Below, in pieces: positions 36,637 through 47,223 of a stretch of DNA of 64,000 bases. Positions within the stretch are counted from its first letter, which is position 1. Each line of letters starts with the position of its first letter. Location of the stretch: assembly GCF_014656455.1 (NCBI RefSeq), contig NZ_BNCL01000002.1, positions 124,001-188,000 on the forward strand. The letters are read 5' to 3'. Position numbers and translations under genes: made by a program. Under the pieces are notes generated by a model. It did not search any database. It was not told the DNA's origin and worked only from the letters and a program-made list of their open reading frames with translations. Source of the DNA: Paracoccus aerius. Its GTDB lineage: Bacteria > Pseudomonadota > Alphaproteobacteria > Rhodobacterales > Rhodobacteraceae.

Positions 36637-38022
36637 ATGGACGAGATCTGGGGACAGGCATGCGCCGCGCTTGAGACAAGCGTGGGGCCGAACAACTTCA
36701 ACCACTGGATCAAGCCCCTGCGCCTGACGGGCGTGGACGAGGGCATCGCCCATTTCGCCAGCCCCACGCGCTTCATCTCGGACTGGGTGAACCGCCATTT
36801 CGCCAAGGACATCCTGGGCGAACTCAGCCGCCACGGCGCCCCCGTAGAACGCCTGCGCTTCGAGGTGGTGCCGCAGACCGCCCCCGGCCGTGCCCGCGCC
36901 GCAGCCCCTGCCGCCCCGGCAAAGCCGGCCCGACCCGTGGCATCGGCCGCAGCCCCGGCCACGGCCCGCGTGGGTCGCACCGACCTGGGCGCCCCGTTGG
37001 ATCCCCGCTATACCTTTGGCAATTTCGTCGTGGGCAAGCCCAACGAACTGGCCCATGCCGCCGCGCGCCGCGTGGCCGAGGGCGGTCCCGTTGGCTTCAA
37101 CCCGCTGTTCCTGTATGGCGGCGTGGGCCTGGGCAAGACCCACCTGATGCACGCCATCGCCCATGAATATCACCGCCGCCACCCGATGGCGCAGGTGCTG
37201 TATCTCTCTGCCGAACAGTTCATGTACCGCTTCGTCCAGGCGCTGCGCGAAAGCACGATCATGGATTTCAAGGGCATGTTCCGCAACGTGAACATGCTGA
37301 TGGTCGACGACGTGCAGTTCATCGCCGGCAAGGACAGCACGCAGGAAGAATTCTTTCATACCTTCAATGCCCTGGTCGATCAGGGCAAGCAGATCGTCAT
37401 TTCCGCCGACCGGGCGCCTGCCGAGATCAAGGGCCTCGAGGAACGCATCAAGTCGCGCCTGTCTTCGGGCCTGATCGTGGACGTGCATCCCACGACCTAC
37501 GAACTGCGCCTGGGCATCCTGCAATCCAAGACCGAGGTGTTCCGCACCCAGCAGCCTGACCTGGAGATCGGCGCGGGCGTGCTGGAATTCCTGGCGCACC
37601 GTATCACCACCAACGTCCGCGTGCTGGAAGGCGCGCTGCAGCGCCTGTTCGCTCATGCCAGCCTTCTGCGCCGCGAGATCACGCTGGAAGTCGCGCAGGA
37701 ATGCCTGGCCGACATCCTGCGCACCAACGACCGCAAGATCTCCATCGACGACATCCAGCGCAAGGTTGCCGAACACTACAACATCCGCCTGGCCGACATG
37801 GTGGGCCCCAAGCGCGCCCGAAACGTCGCCCGTCCGCGCCAGATCGCCATGTATCTGTCCAAGCAGCTGACCAGCCGCAGCCTGCCGGAAATCGGCCGCC
37901 GCTTCGGCGGGCGCGACCACACCACGATCATGCACGGCATCCGCAAGGTCGAGGAGCTGGTGACCGAGGATCACGCTCTGGCCGAGGATGTCGCCCTGCT
38001 GAAGCGCCTGCTGGAAGCCTGA
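36637..38022 (+). CDS. dnaA: Chromosomal replication initiator protein DnaA
   Basis: A 461-residue initiator. Domain I (about 1-85) is followed by an Ala/Pro-rich linker (85-115). The AAA+ domain III has Walker A GGVGLGKTHL and Walker B MLMVDDVQF. The C-terminal DNA-binding domain reads RPRQIAMYLSKQLTSRSLPEIG and GGRDHTTIMHGIRKVE. It opens the dnaA-dnaN-recF-gyrB block. The gap to dnaN is unusually long and structured. Confidence 0.97.
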   Translation: MDEIWGQACAALETSVGPNNFNHWIKPLRLTGVDEGIAHFASPTRFISDWVNRHFAKDILGELSRHGAPVERLRFEVVPQTAPGRARAAAPAAPAKPARPVASAAAPATARVGRTDLGAPLDPRYTFGNFVVGKPNELAHAAARRVAEGGPVGFNPLFLYGGVGLGKTHLMHAIAHEYHRRHPMAQVLYLSAEQFMYRFVQALRESTIMDFKGMFRNVNMLMVDDVQFIAGKDSTQEEFFHTFNALVDQGKQIVISADRAPAEIKGLEERIKSRLSSGLIVDVHPTTYELRLGILQSKTEVFRTQQPDLEIGAGVLEFLAHRITTNVRVLEGALQRLFAHASLLRREITLEVAQECLADILRTNDRKISIDDIQRKVAEHYNIRLADMVGPKRARNVARPRQIAMYLSKQLTSRSLPEIGRRFGGRDHTTIMHGIRKVEELVTEDHALAEDVALLKRLLEA

Positions 38023-38027
38023 CACAG

Positions 38028-38060
38028 GAAACGCTTGTGAGCATCCGCAGGGCTAGATAC
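38028..38060 (+). repeat. Direct repeat, copy 1 (dnaA-dnaN gap)
   Basis: A 33-base segment GAAACGCTTGTGAGC...GCTAGATAC, starting six bases after the dnaA stop. It matches copy 2 at 38413-38445 with three mismatches; 21 bases (38034-38054) are identical. It contains TTGTGA and, 15 bases on, GATACT, so it may hold a promoter for the small peptide gene downstream. Confidence 0.8.
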
Positions 38061-38160
38061 TTTGAGGTGTCGGCAGCTTATCGGCCGGTGACGCAGCCTC
38101 TCAAGGTCTTGGCCGGGCAGTAAGCTTAGAAACCCGAGATGCATGCAGAAAGGAGAGGCA

Positions 38161-38235
38161 ATGACGTATGAAGACGCCATGCTGATCCTGATGATCGCGC
38201 AGCTTTTCGTCGCGGTCGCGGCATTGGGTCGTTGA
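38161..38235 (+). CDS. Small hydrophobic peptide, type I toxin-like (24 residues)
   Basis: MTYEDAMLILMIAQLFVAVAALGR would be one short membrane helix with a Tyr-Glu start and a terminal Arg. AAGGAG (38150-38155) lies 5 bases before ATG 38161, one of the best ribosome-binding sites in the window. The YExxxLxxMI pattern recalls the short 'holin-like' type I toxins (BsrG/TxpA/Hol_Tox), which are known mainly from Firmicutes. Three hairpins follow. That this is translated, and that it is toxic, are both inferences. Confidence 0.5.
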   Translation: MTYEDAMLILMIAQLFVAVAALGR

Positions 38236-38259
38236 CCTGATGCTGATGGCGAGACGCTA

Positions 38260-38398
38260 TGACTTCGCTGCCGAAGTCAAAGAACGCCCCGCAACGCGCC
38301 AACGTTACGGGGCAACCTTTTGAAGGTTCGTCGATAGACAAAGCCATCCTACAGGACAGAAACCGATATGTAACCCCGGGAATCATCTCGGGGTTACA
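38260..38398 (+). ncRNA. Structured RNA segment with three or four perfect hairpins
   Basis: Hairpins in order: TGACTTCG-CTGC-CGAAGTCA (38260-38279). GCCCCGCAACG with CGTTACGGGGC (38286-38313, one mismatch). AACCTT-TTG-AAGGTT (38314-38328). TGTAACCCCG with CGGGGTTACA (38369-38398, 10-base loop). This density of perfect stems in a non-coding gap suggests a stable RNA or 3' end of the peptide mRNA. No known RNA family is assigned. Confidence 0.5.
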
Positions 38399-38412
38399 CA
38401 ATTCAGAATGAC

Positions 38413-38445
38413 GAAACCCTTGTGAGCATCCGCAGGGCTGGTTAC
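38413..38445 (+). repeat. Direct repeat, copy 2, just upstream of dnaN
   Basis: Matches copy 1 (38028-38060) at 30 of 33 positions, 385 bases apart. It lies 50 bases before the dnaN start. TTGTGA (38420-38425) with TTACAA 16 bases on could be the dnaN promoter. Confidence 0.8.
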
Positions 38446-38495
38446 AAATCAGGTCCGTTTACGGGCCGGGATGGCCACAGGCACAGGGAAATGCG

Positions 38496-39614
38496 ATGAA
38501 ATTCTCGATCGAGCGCGCGGTTCTGGTCAAGGCCGTCTCTCAGGCCCAGTCGGTTGTGGAACGTCGCAACACCATCCCGATCCTGGCAAACGTCCTGATC
38601 GAGGCCACGCCCGACGGCGTCAGCTTCCGGGCCACCGACCTGGACACCGAGGTCGTGGATCAAGCCCCTGCCCAGGTGGAACGCCCCGGCGCCACCACCG
38701 TCAGCGCGGTCATGCTGAACGAGATCGCGCGCAAGCTGCCGGACGGCGCCCTGGTGCAGATCAGCAGCGACGATGCGGCCGGACGGCTGTCGGTGCAGGC
38801 GGGGCGGTCCAGCTTCAGCCTGGCCACGCTGCCGCGCGAGGATTTCCCCGTCATGGCGTCGTCCGAATACAGCGCCAATTTCAAGGCCAAGGCCGACATG
38901 CTGCGCCGGCTGTTCGACAAGGCCAAGTTCGCGATATCGACCGAGGAAACGCGCTATTACCTGAACGGCGTCTACATGCATGTGGCCCAGGTTGACGGCC
39001 AGCCGATGCTGCGCTGCGTGGCGACCGACGGGCACCGCCTGGCGCGGATCGACGCGCCCCTGCCGGTGGGCGCGGACGAAATGCCGGGCGTGATCGTGCC
39101 GCGCAAGACCGTGGCCGAATTGCGCAAGCTGCTGGACGACGACGATACCGATATCGCGGTGTCGGTCAGCGAGACCAAGGTGCGCTTCGCCACGCCCACG
39201 CTGACGCTGACCTCGAAGGTGATCGACGGGACATTCCCCGATTACTCGCGCGTGATCCCCCTGAACAACAGCCGCAAGCTGGAGGTCGATGCGACCGACT
39301 TTGCCCGCGCGGTGGACAGGGTGGCGACGGTCAGCAGCGAACGGTCGCGCGCGGTCAAGCTGGCCCTTGACCAGGACCGGCTGATCCTGTCGGTCAATGC
39401 CCCCGATGCGGGCGCGGCCGAGGAGGAACTGATCGTGGCCTATGCCGATGACCCGCTGGAGATCGGCTTCAACGCCAAGTACCTGCAGGAAATCGCCAGC
39501 CAGGTGGATCGCGACAATGCGGTGTTCATGTTCAACGGCTCGGGCGATGCCGCGCTGATCCGCGAAGGCGGGGACCAGAGCGCGGTTTATGTCGTCATGC
39601 CGATGCGCGTGTGA
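38496..39614 (+). CDS. dnaN: DNA polymerase III beta sliding clamp
   Basis: A 372-residue clamp with three repeats of the clamp fold. The start MKFSIERAVLVKAVSQAQSV, the middle RYYLNGVYMHV and the C-terminal YLQEIASQVDRD and YVVMPMRV are standard. It tethers polymerase III to DNA. Its last bases GTGTGA also hold the recF start (GTG 39611). Confidence 0.97.
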   Translation: MKFSIERAVLVKAVSQAQSVVERRNTIPILANVLIEATPDGVSFRATDLDTEVVDQAPAQVERPGATTVSAVMLNEIARKLPDGALVQISSDDAAGRLSVQAGRSSFSLATLPREDFPVMASSEYSANFKAKADMLRRLFDKAKFAISTEETRYYLNGVYMHVAQVDGQPMLRCVATDGHRLARIDAPLPVGADEMPGVIVPRKTVAELRKLLDDDDTDIAVSVSETKVRFATPTLTLTSKVIDGTFPDYSRVIPLNNSRKLEVDATDFARAVDRVATVSSERSRAVKLALDQDRLILSVNAPDAGAAEEELIVAYADDPLEIGFNAKYLQEIASQVDRDNAVFMFNGSGDAALIREGGDQSAVYVVMPMRV

Positions 39615-40687
39615 CGCTGAGGCAGGTTTCGCTGGCGCAGTTCCGGTCATGGTCCCGGCTTGACCTGGACCTGAACGATCAGCCGCTGGCGATCTTTGGC
39701 CCGAACGGATCGGGCAAGACGAATATTCTGGAAGCCGTGTCCATGCTGGCCCCCGGCCGCGGCTTGCGCGCGGCCCCTGCCCCCGAACAGGCGCGGCAGG
39801 GCCCCGGCGCGGGCTGGCGGATCCACGCGGCCCTGGGCGATCACGCCATTGAAACGCAGGCACCGCCCGGCCAGCCGCGCGGCGTTGCAATCGACGACAA
39901 GCCGGTGGCGCAGACCGCGCTTGGCCGCCTGCTGCGCATCATCTGGCTGGTTCCCGCGATGGACCGGCTGTGGTCCGACCCGCCCGAGGCGCGGCGGCGC
40001 TTTCTGGACCGCGTGACGCTGTCGCTGTTTCCCGACCATGCGGATCTGGCGCTGACCTATGACAAAGCGATGCGCGAACGCAACCGCCTGCTGAAGGACC
40101 AGATCGCGGATCCGGGCTGGTATCGTGCGTTGGAAGCCCAGATGGGCGATGCGGGCGCGGCCCTGACCCGCAATCGCCAAGGGGCACTGACGGCGATCAT
40201 GGCCGCGCAGGACGATGGCGATTTTCCCGCCGCGACCCTGCTGCTGCTGCCGGGCGAAGGTCAGGCCAACGACCCCGACCCCGACAGCATCGCCGATCGC
40301 CTGTCCGCCATGCGTTCGCGCGACATGGCGGCGGGCCGCAGCCTGTCCGGGCCGCACCGCGCCGACCTGGGCGCGCATTGGGGACCGCAGGACATGCCTG
40401 CCGCGCTGTCCTCGACCGGGGAACAGAAAGCGCTGCTCTTGTCGCTGGTGCTGGCCAATGCCCGCGCGCTGTCTGGCCAGCCGGTCGTGCTGCTGCTGGA
40501 CGAGGTCGCGGCCCATCTGGATGCCGACCGGCGCGCGGCGCTTTACGACCGCATCTGCGGCCTGCCCGCGCAAAGCCTGCTGACCGGGACCGGCCCCGAA
40601 CTTTTCGACGCCTTCGGACCCCGTGCCCGCCGGTTGGGGGTGGCAAAGACGGACGGGTTGTCCGCGGCCCGCGAAATTGCCGGCTGA
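39611..40687 (+). CDS. recF: DNA replication and repair protein RecF
   Basis: A 358-residue SMC-like ATPase that loads RecA on gapped DNA. Walker A is FGPNGSGKTNILEAVSML, the signature STGEQKALLLSL, and Walker B VLLLDEVAAHLD. The start is GTG 39611, overlapping the dnaN stop. It is followed by gyrB after 94 bases. Confidence 0.95.
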   Translation: MTLRQVSLAQFRSWSRLDLDLNDQPLAIFGPNGSGKTNILEAVSMLAPGRGLRAAPAPEQARQGPGAGWRIHAALGDHAIETQAPPGQPRGVAIDDKPVAQTALGRLLRIIWLVPAMDRLWSDPPEARRRFLDRVTLSLFPDHADLALTYDKAMRERNRLLKDQIADPGWYRALEAQMGDAGAALTRNRQGALTAIMAAQDDGDFPAATLLLLPGEGQANDPDPDSIADRLSAMRSRDMAAGRSLSGPHRADLGAHWGPQDMPAALSSTGEQKALLLSLVLANARALSGQPVVLLLDEVAAHLDADRRAALYDRICGLPAQSLLTGTGPELFDAFGPRARRLGVAKTDGLSAAREIAG

Positions 40688-40727
40688 ACCCTGCCGGAAT
40701 CGCAATAAAATCCCGTCTTTCCCGTGA

Positions 40728-43220
<2,493 letters not shown>

Positions 43221-43236
43221 CGCTGTTGCGGAAATG

Positions 43237-43259
43237 CCGCGCCTTTGTTCAAGGCGCGG
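43237..43259 (+). terminator. Hairpin after gyrB
   Basis: Perfect arms CCGCGCCTT (43237-43245) and AAGGCGCGG (43251-43259) with a TGTTC loop, 16 bases after the gyrB stop. There is no T-run. Confidence 0.55.
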
Positions 43260-43376
43260 GGTTCCGGTCCACACGTATAGGATGTATGATCGCGTGACAG
43301 ACAAATTGCGCTAAACCCCTTGTTCGACGGGGCGATCGGTGCTGCGATTGGGATTTCCTGAAAGAAGGAGCATCAG

Positions 43377-44126
43377 ATGCGTCATTCCTCGTTCCTGGCG
43401 ATTTCCGCCCTCGGCCTGATGTCAGGCACATCGGGCGCCCTTGCCGGGGGCTATATCGCCCCTGTTGCCGATCCGGTGGTGGCTGCCCCGGTCATCGAAG
43501 CAACGCCTGTCGGCACCTGGGCTGGAGGATATGCCGGCGGTTCGATCGGCTACGCCTTCGGCGGCGACGATGAGATCGGGCTGGACCTGATCGAAGGCGG
43601 AACCTTGATCGAGCGCGCGAACGACCTGGGCAATGTCGACCTCAAGGGGCTGAACGCAGGCCTTCATGCGGGCTATCGCTGGCAGCGCGGCAACTGGGTC
43701 TTCGGTCCCGAACTGTGGGTCGAGGGCGGCAGCATCGATGCTTCGGACCGGGTCAGCGTGGACGGTGTCGGCATCGATGTCGAATCTTCGGTCAACTACA
43801 TCGCCGGCTTGCAGTTCAAGACGGGCTACAGCGTCGATCCGCAAACCCTGGTCTATGGGACGGCGGGGATCGTTCATGGCGACTTCGACTACAAGTTGGG
43901 CGGATCGGACGACAGCATCACTGAAAGCTATTCCGACACCGGCTACTCGCTTGGTCTTGGGGTCGAGCGGAAGTTGCGCGACAACCTGTCGATCTTTGCG
44001 GAATGGCAGTATCGCAACTTCGGCAAGACCGAGGTCAGCTATGATGTTCCTGGCGACCAGACGATCGTGACGCGCGCCACGCCCGAGCATCACAACGTCA
44101 AGGTCGGCGTGAACTTCAGCTTCTGA
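43377..44126 (+). CDS. Omp25/porin-type outer-membrane beta-barrel protein
   Basis: A 249-residue exported protein. The signal peptide ends near GALA|GGYIAP (residue 23). The mature protein alternates polar and apolar residues and ends with KVGVNFSF, whose terminal Phe is the usual beta-barrel assembly signal. GGYAGGSIGYAFGG and LSIFAEWQYRNFG match the alphaproteobacterial Omp25/Omp31 family. Probably a structural or passive-channel protein. Ribosome-binding site AAGGAG. An intrinsic terminator follows. Confidence 0.88.
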   Translation: MRHSSFLAISALGLMSGTSGALAGGYIAPVADPVVAAPVIEATPVGTWAGGYAGGSIGYAFGGDDEIGLDLIEGGTLIERANDLGNVDLKGLNAGLHAGYRWQRGNWVFGPELWVEGGSIDASDRVSVDGVGIDVESSVNYIAGLQFKTGYSVDPQTLVYGTAGIVHGDFDYKLGGSDDSITESYSDTGYSLGLGVERKLRDNLSIFAEWQYRNFGKTEVSYDVPGDQTIVTRATPEHHNVKVGVNFSF

Positions 44127-44148
44127 CACCGGTCCTGTCCACGGATGA

Positions 44149-44180
44149 AAAGCCGGGCGCCCGCGGCGGCCCGGCTTTTT
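44149..44180 (+). terminator. Intrinsic terminator after the Omp25-like gene
   Basis: Arms AAAAGCCGGGC (44149-44159) and GCCCGGCTTTT (44169-44179), perfect 11 bp, with T to 44180. The symmetric A/T flanks make it bidirectional, serving the convergent pdeM as well. Confidence 0.85.
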
Positions 44181-44854
44181 CATGACCTGCGGCGCGATGT
44201 TCCGCTGCGCATCGGGTGGCCCACAGGCACCGCCAGGGCGCGGTTGCCGCAGGCTATGGCAATGCCTTGCGGAACCAGGCCCGCCAGCACGGGACTGTCG
44301 ATGGCAAGACCGCCGGTATAGGCGCCGAAGGCGGGCAGGATCAGGTGGTTGCGCCCGACAAGGAAACAGCGCCGCCGTTCGCCGGCCAGCCTGACACAGG
44401 GGTGGAAATGGCCCGACACATCCGGCCCCTGCCCCGCCTGGTGGCGCAGGGTCAGGCCGTCGGCCAATTCGTCCACCGTCTCTCCGGGCAGGCGCGGGCA
44501 GACCGGGGAAGGATCATGATTGCCGCTGACCCAGATCCAGCGGCGGTTCCAAGCCATGCCGCGCAGCCGGTCGCATAGCATGTCGGGCAGCGCAAGCGCG
44601 GCGGCATCGTCGTCGAAGCCGTCGCCCAGGCTGATGATCGCTTCGGGATCGGTTGCCGCAATCTCGGCCTCCAGACGGTCCAACGTGGCCAGAACCTCAT
44701 AGGGGGGCAACAGCGATCCGCCCCGCCGGGCCATCCGTTCGGACTTGCCCAGGTGCAGGTCGGCCACGACCAGCCAGCGGCGTTCAGGCCAGAACAGGGC
44801 GCCGGACGGCCGCGCCTCGAGCGCGTGGCCTGCAAAGTCGAAGGCGTGGGTCAC
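44180..44854 (-). CDS. pdeM: Ligase-associated DNA damage response endonuclease PdeM
   Basis: A 224-residue calcineurin-like metallophosphoesterase. Metal motifs are VADLHLGKSERM, SLGDGFDD, VSGNHDPSP and VSGHFHP. In this family it acts as a nuclease in a repair operon with a ligase, helicase and exonuclease. It overlaps the helicase gene by four bases (ATGA) and is the last gene of the operon. Confidence 0.9.
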   Translation of the reverse strand: MTHAFDFAGHALEARPSGALFWPERRWLVVADLHLGKSERMARRGGSLLPPYEVLATLDRLEAEIAATDPEAIISLGDGFDDDAAALALPDMLCDRLRGMAWNRRWIWVSGNHDPSPVCPRLPGETVDELADGLTLRHQAGQGPDVSGHFHPCVRLAGERRRCFLVGRNHLILPAFGAYTGGLAIDSPVLAGLVPQGIAIACGNRALAVPVGHPMRSGTSRRRS

Positions 44855-47223
44855 GCCAGCCCCGCCTCGGCCATCAGGGCCTGGGCCTCGGCCTCGGCCA
44901 TGCGGTCGCGGCCCGCGCCGGTGATCGGCACGCGGCCGTATTCCAGCAGCAAGGGCGCGGCCAGCGGCGTGACGCGGCCGGTCATGCGGTGGTCGTGATG
45001 TGGCGAATGGTCCAGCATCTCCTCGATCCGGTCGAAGTCGACAAGGCCCCGCCGCGCCTCGTCCGCGGTGATGCGCAGCAGCAGGTGGTCGGGGTCATAG
45101 CGGCGCAAGGTATCGTAAAGAATGTCGCTGGAAAAGGTCGCCTGCTTGCCCGACTTGCGCTGCCCCGGCATGTTCCGCTGGATCAGGCCCGAGATCACGG
45201 CGACATTCTTGAAGGTCCGCTTCATCACGGCATTGCCCCCCAGCCAGTCGCCCAAGCCCGCGCGCAGCGCTTCGCGATCCAGCAAGGGCGCGGGATCGGT
45301 CACTGCATCCAACGACCAGATCAGCAGCGCATAGTCGGTCGCGATGAAGCCAAGGGGGCCAAGGCCCGCATCCTCCATCGTCTTCGTCATCAGCAGGCTC
45401 AGCGTCTGCAGCGCGTTGCGCCCGGCGAAGCCATAAAGGGCGAAGTGCCACTTGCCCTGGAAGGGAAAGCTTTCGCTCAGCAGCACGCCGGGCTGCGGCA
45501 GCGTGCTGATCTTTTCCTGCAGCGCCAGCCAGTCGGCGGTGTCGGGGGGCAGAACCCAGTGGCGCGACCGGTCGCCGACCAGCGCCTGGACCCGGTGCGA
45601 CAATTGCGTGGATGTCGCCAGCTTCATTCCGGAATACAGCGCGATCCGTGGTTGCCGGGTCGGCTGCTTCGTCACCTCGACCACCATCTCGCGCAGGGCG
45701 TCGTACCTGACGGTCTGCCCGCCGATCAGGAAGGTGTCGCCGGGCACCAGGGTCGCGGCAAAGCCTTCCTCGACCTCGCCCAGCAGGCCGCCGCCGCGCC
45801 GGAACCGGACCTTCAGCATTTCAGCCTCGACGATGGTGCCCACGTTCATGCGCAACTCGCGCACGGCGCGCGGATCGCGCAGCCGCCATAGACCGTCGCG
45901 CTGCATCAGCCGCTGCCAGCGGTCATAGGCGCGCAGCGCGTATCCCCCGGTTGCCGCGAAATCCAGGCAGTCGTCGAACTGCGCCCGCGTCAGCCCGCGA
46001 TAAGGTCCGGCGGTGCGTACCTCGGCCAGCAGTGCGTCGGCATCGAAGGGTCCCGCGCAGGCCGTCAGCAGGATATGCTGGCACAGCACGTCCAAGGGGC
46101 CGGGGCCGCGCGGATCGCCGTCAAGATCATGCTCGTGGACGGCTTCAAGGGCCGCGATGCATTCGACCACCTCGAAGCGGTTGGCCGGCACGATGCGCGC
46201 GCGCGAGGGCGCGTTATAGCGGTGGTTCGCCCGCCCGATCCGCTGGACCAGCCGCTTGACGTTCTTGGGCGCGCCGACCTGGATCACCAGATCGACCGCG
46301 CCCCAGTCGATGCCCAGATCCAGACTGCCCGTCGCGACAACGGCGCGCAGTTCCCCTGCGGCCATCGCGGCCTCGACCCGTTGCCGCGCCTCGCGGGCAA
46401 GGCTTCCGTGGTGCAACCCGATGGGCAGGTTGTCGTCATTGGCGGCCCACAGGGCCTGGAAGAACAGTTCGGCCTGGGCGCGGGTGTTGATGAAGATGAT
46501 GGTGGTGCGGGCCTGCCTGATCTCGGCCAGAACCTCGGGGACGGCGTAATGGCCGCCTCCGCCGGACCAAGGCGCGGGGCGGGCGGTGGCCAGCATGGCA
46601 ATGTCGGGTTCAGGGCCGGGATCGGCATGGATAATCGCCGCGCCGCCCATGAAATCGGCCAAGGCGCGCGGATCCTCGACCGTGGCGGACAGGCCGGTGG
46701 CGGTCAGGCCGGGGGCCAGGCTCCGCAGCCGCGCCAGGCACAGCATCAACTGGTCGCCGCGCTTGTTTTCCGCAAGCGCGTGCAATTCGTCCAGCACCAC
46801 GCGGCGCAAACTGCCGAAGATCTGCGGCGCCTGCTCATAGGACAGCATCAAGGCCAGCGATTCCGGCGTGGTCAGCAGGATCTGCGGCGGATCGACCCGT
46901 TGGCGCGCGCGTTGCGAGGATCGGGTGTCGCCTGTCCGATCCTCGACCCTGACTGGCAGGTTCAGCTCGGCCACCGGGCGCGCCAGGTTGCGCGCGATAT
47001 CCGCCGTCAGCGCTTTCAGGGGCGAGACATAGAGCGTGTGCAGCCCCTTGTGCCCGTCCTTCAGGTCGACCAGCGAGGGCAGGAAGCCTGCCAGCGTCTT
47101 GCCGCCCCCGGTCGGCGCGATCAGCAGCGTGTCGCCCTGGGCCGCCAGAAGGTCCAGTTGGTGCGGATGGGGCTGCCAGCCCTGGGCTGCGAACCAGTCC
47201 TGGAATTCGGGCGGAAGGGTCAC
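44851..47223 (-). CDS. Ligase-associated DEXH helicase (Lhr-Core)
   Basis: A 790-residue Lhr-type superfamily 2 helicase. Motif I is APTGGGKTLAGFLP, motif II VVLDELHAL, followed by GLSATVEDP and the RIGRANHR motif. The winged-helix and Lhr C-terminal domains follow (NVGTIVEAEMLKV). It unwinds DNA 3' to 5' and is believed to act with the co-encoded ligase and nucleases. It overlaps the ligase stop. Confidence 0.93.
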   Translation of the reverse strand: MTLPPEFQDWFAAQGWQPHPHQLDLLAAQGDTLLIAPTGGGKTLAGFLPSLVDLKDGHKGLHTLYVSPLKALTADIARNLARPVAELNLPVRVEDRTGDTRSSQRARQRVDPPQILLTTPESLALMLSYEQAPQIFGSLRRVVLDELHALAENKRGDQLMLCLARLRSLAPGLTATGLSATVEDPRALADFMGGAAIIHADPGPEPDIAMLATARPAPWSGGGGHYAVPEVLAEIRQARTTIIFINTRAQAELFFQALWAANDDNLPIGLHHGSLAREARQRVEAAMAAGELRAVVATGSLDLGIDWGAVDLVIQVGAPKNVKRLVQRIGRANHRYNAPSRARIVPANRFEVVECIAALEAVHEHDLDGDPRGPGPLDVLCQHILLTACAGPFDADALLAEVRTAGPYRGLTRAQFDDCLDFAATGGYALRAYDRWQRLMQRDGLWRLRDPRAVRELRMNVGTIVEAEMLKVRFRRGGGLLGEVEEGFAATLVPGDTFLIGGQTVRYDALREMVVEVTKQPTRQPRIALYSGMKLATSTQLSHRVQALVGDRSRHWVLPPDTADWLALQEKISTLPQPGVLLSESFPFQGKWHFALYGFAGRNALQTLSLLMTKTMEDAGLGPLGFIATDYALLIWSLDAVTDPAPLLDREALRAGLGDWLGGNAVMKRTFKNVAVISGLIQRNMPGQRKSGKQATFSSDILYDTLRRYDPDHLLLRITADEARRGLVDFDRIEEMLDHSPHHDHRMTGRVTPLAAPLLLEYGRVPITGAGRDRMAEAEAQALMAEAGLA

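Noticed and set aside
38126..38401. A 91-codon minus-strand frame over the dnaA-dnaN gap
   Set aside because: It crosses the hairpins and the better peptide gene on the plus strand, and lacks a ribosome-binding site.
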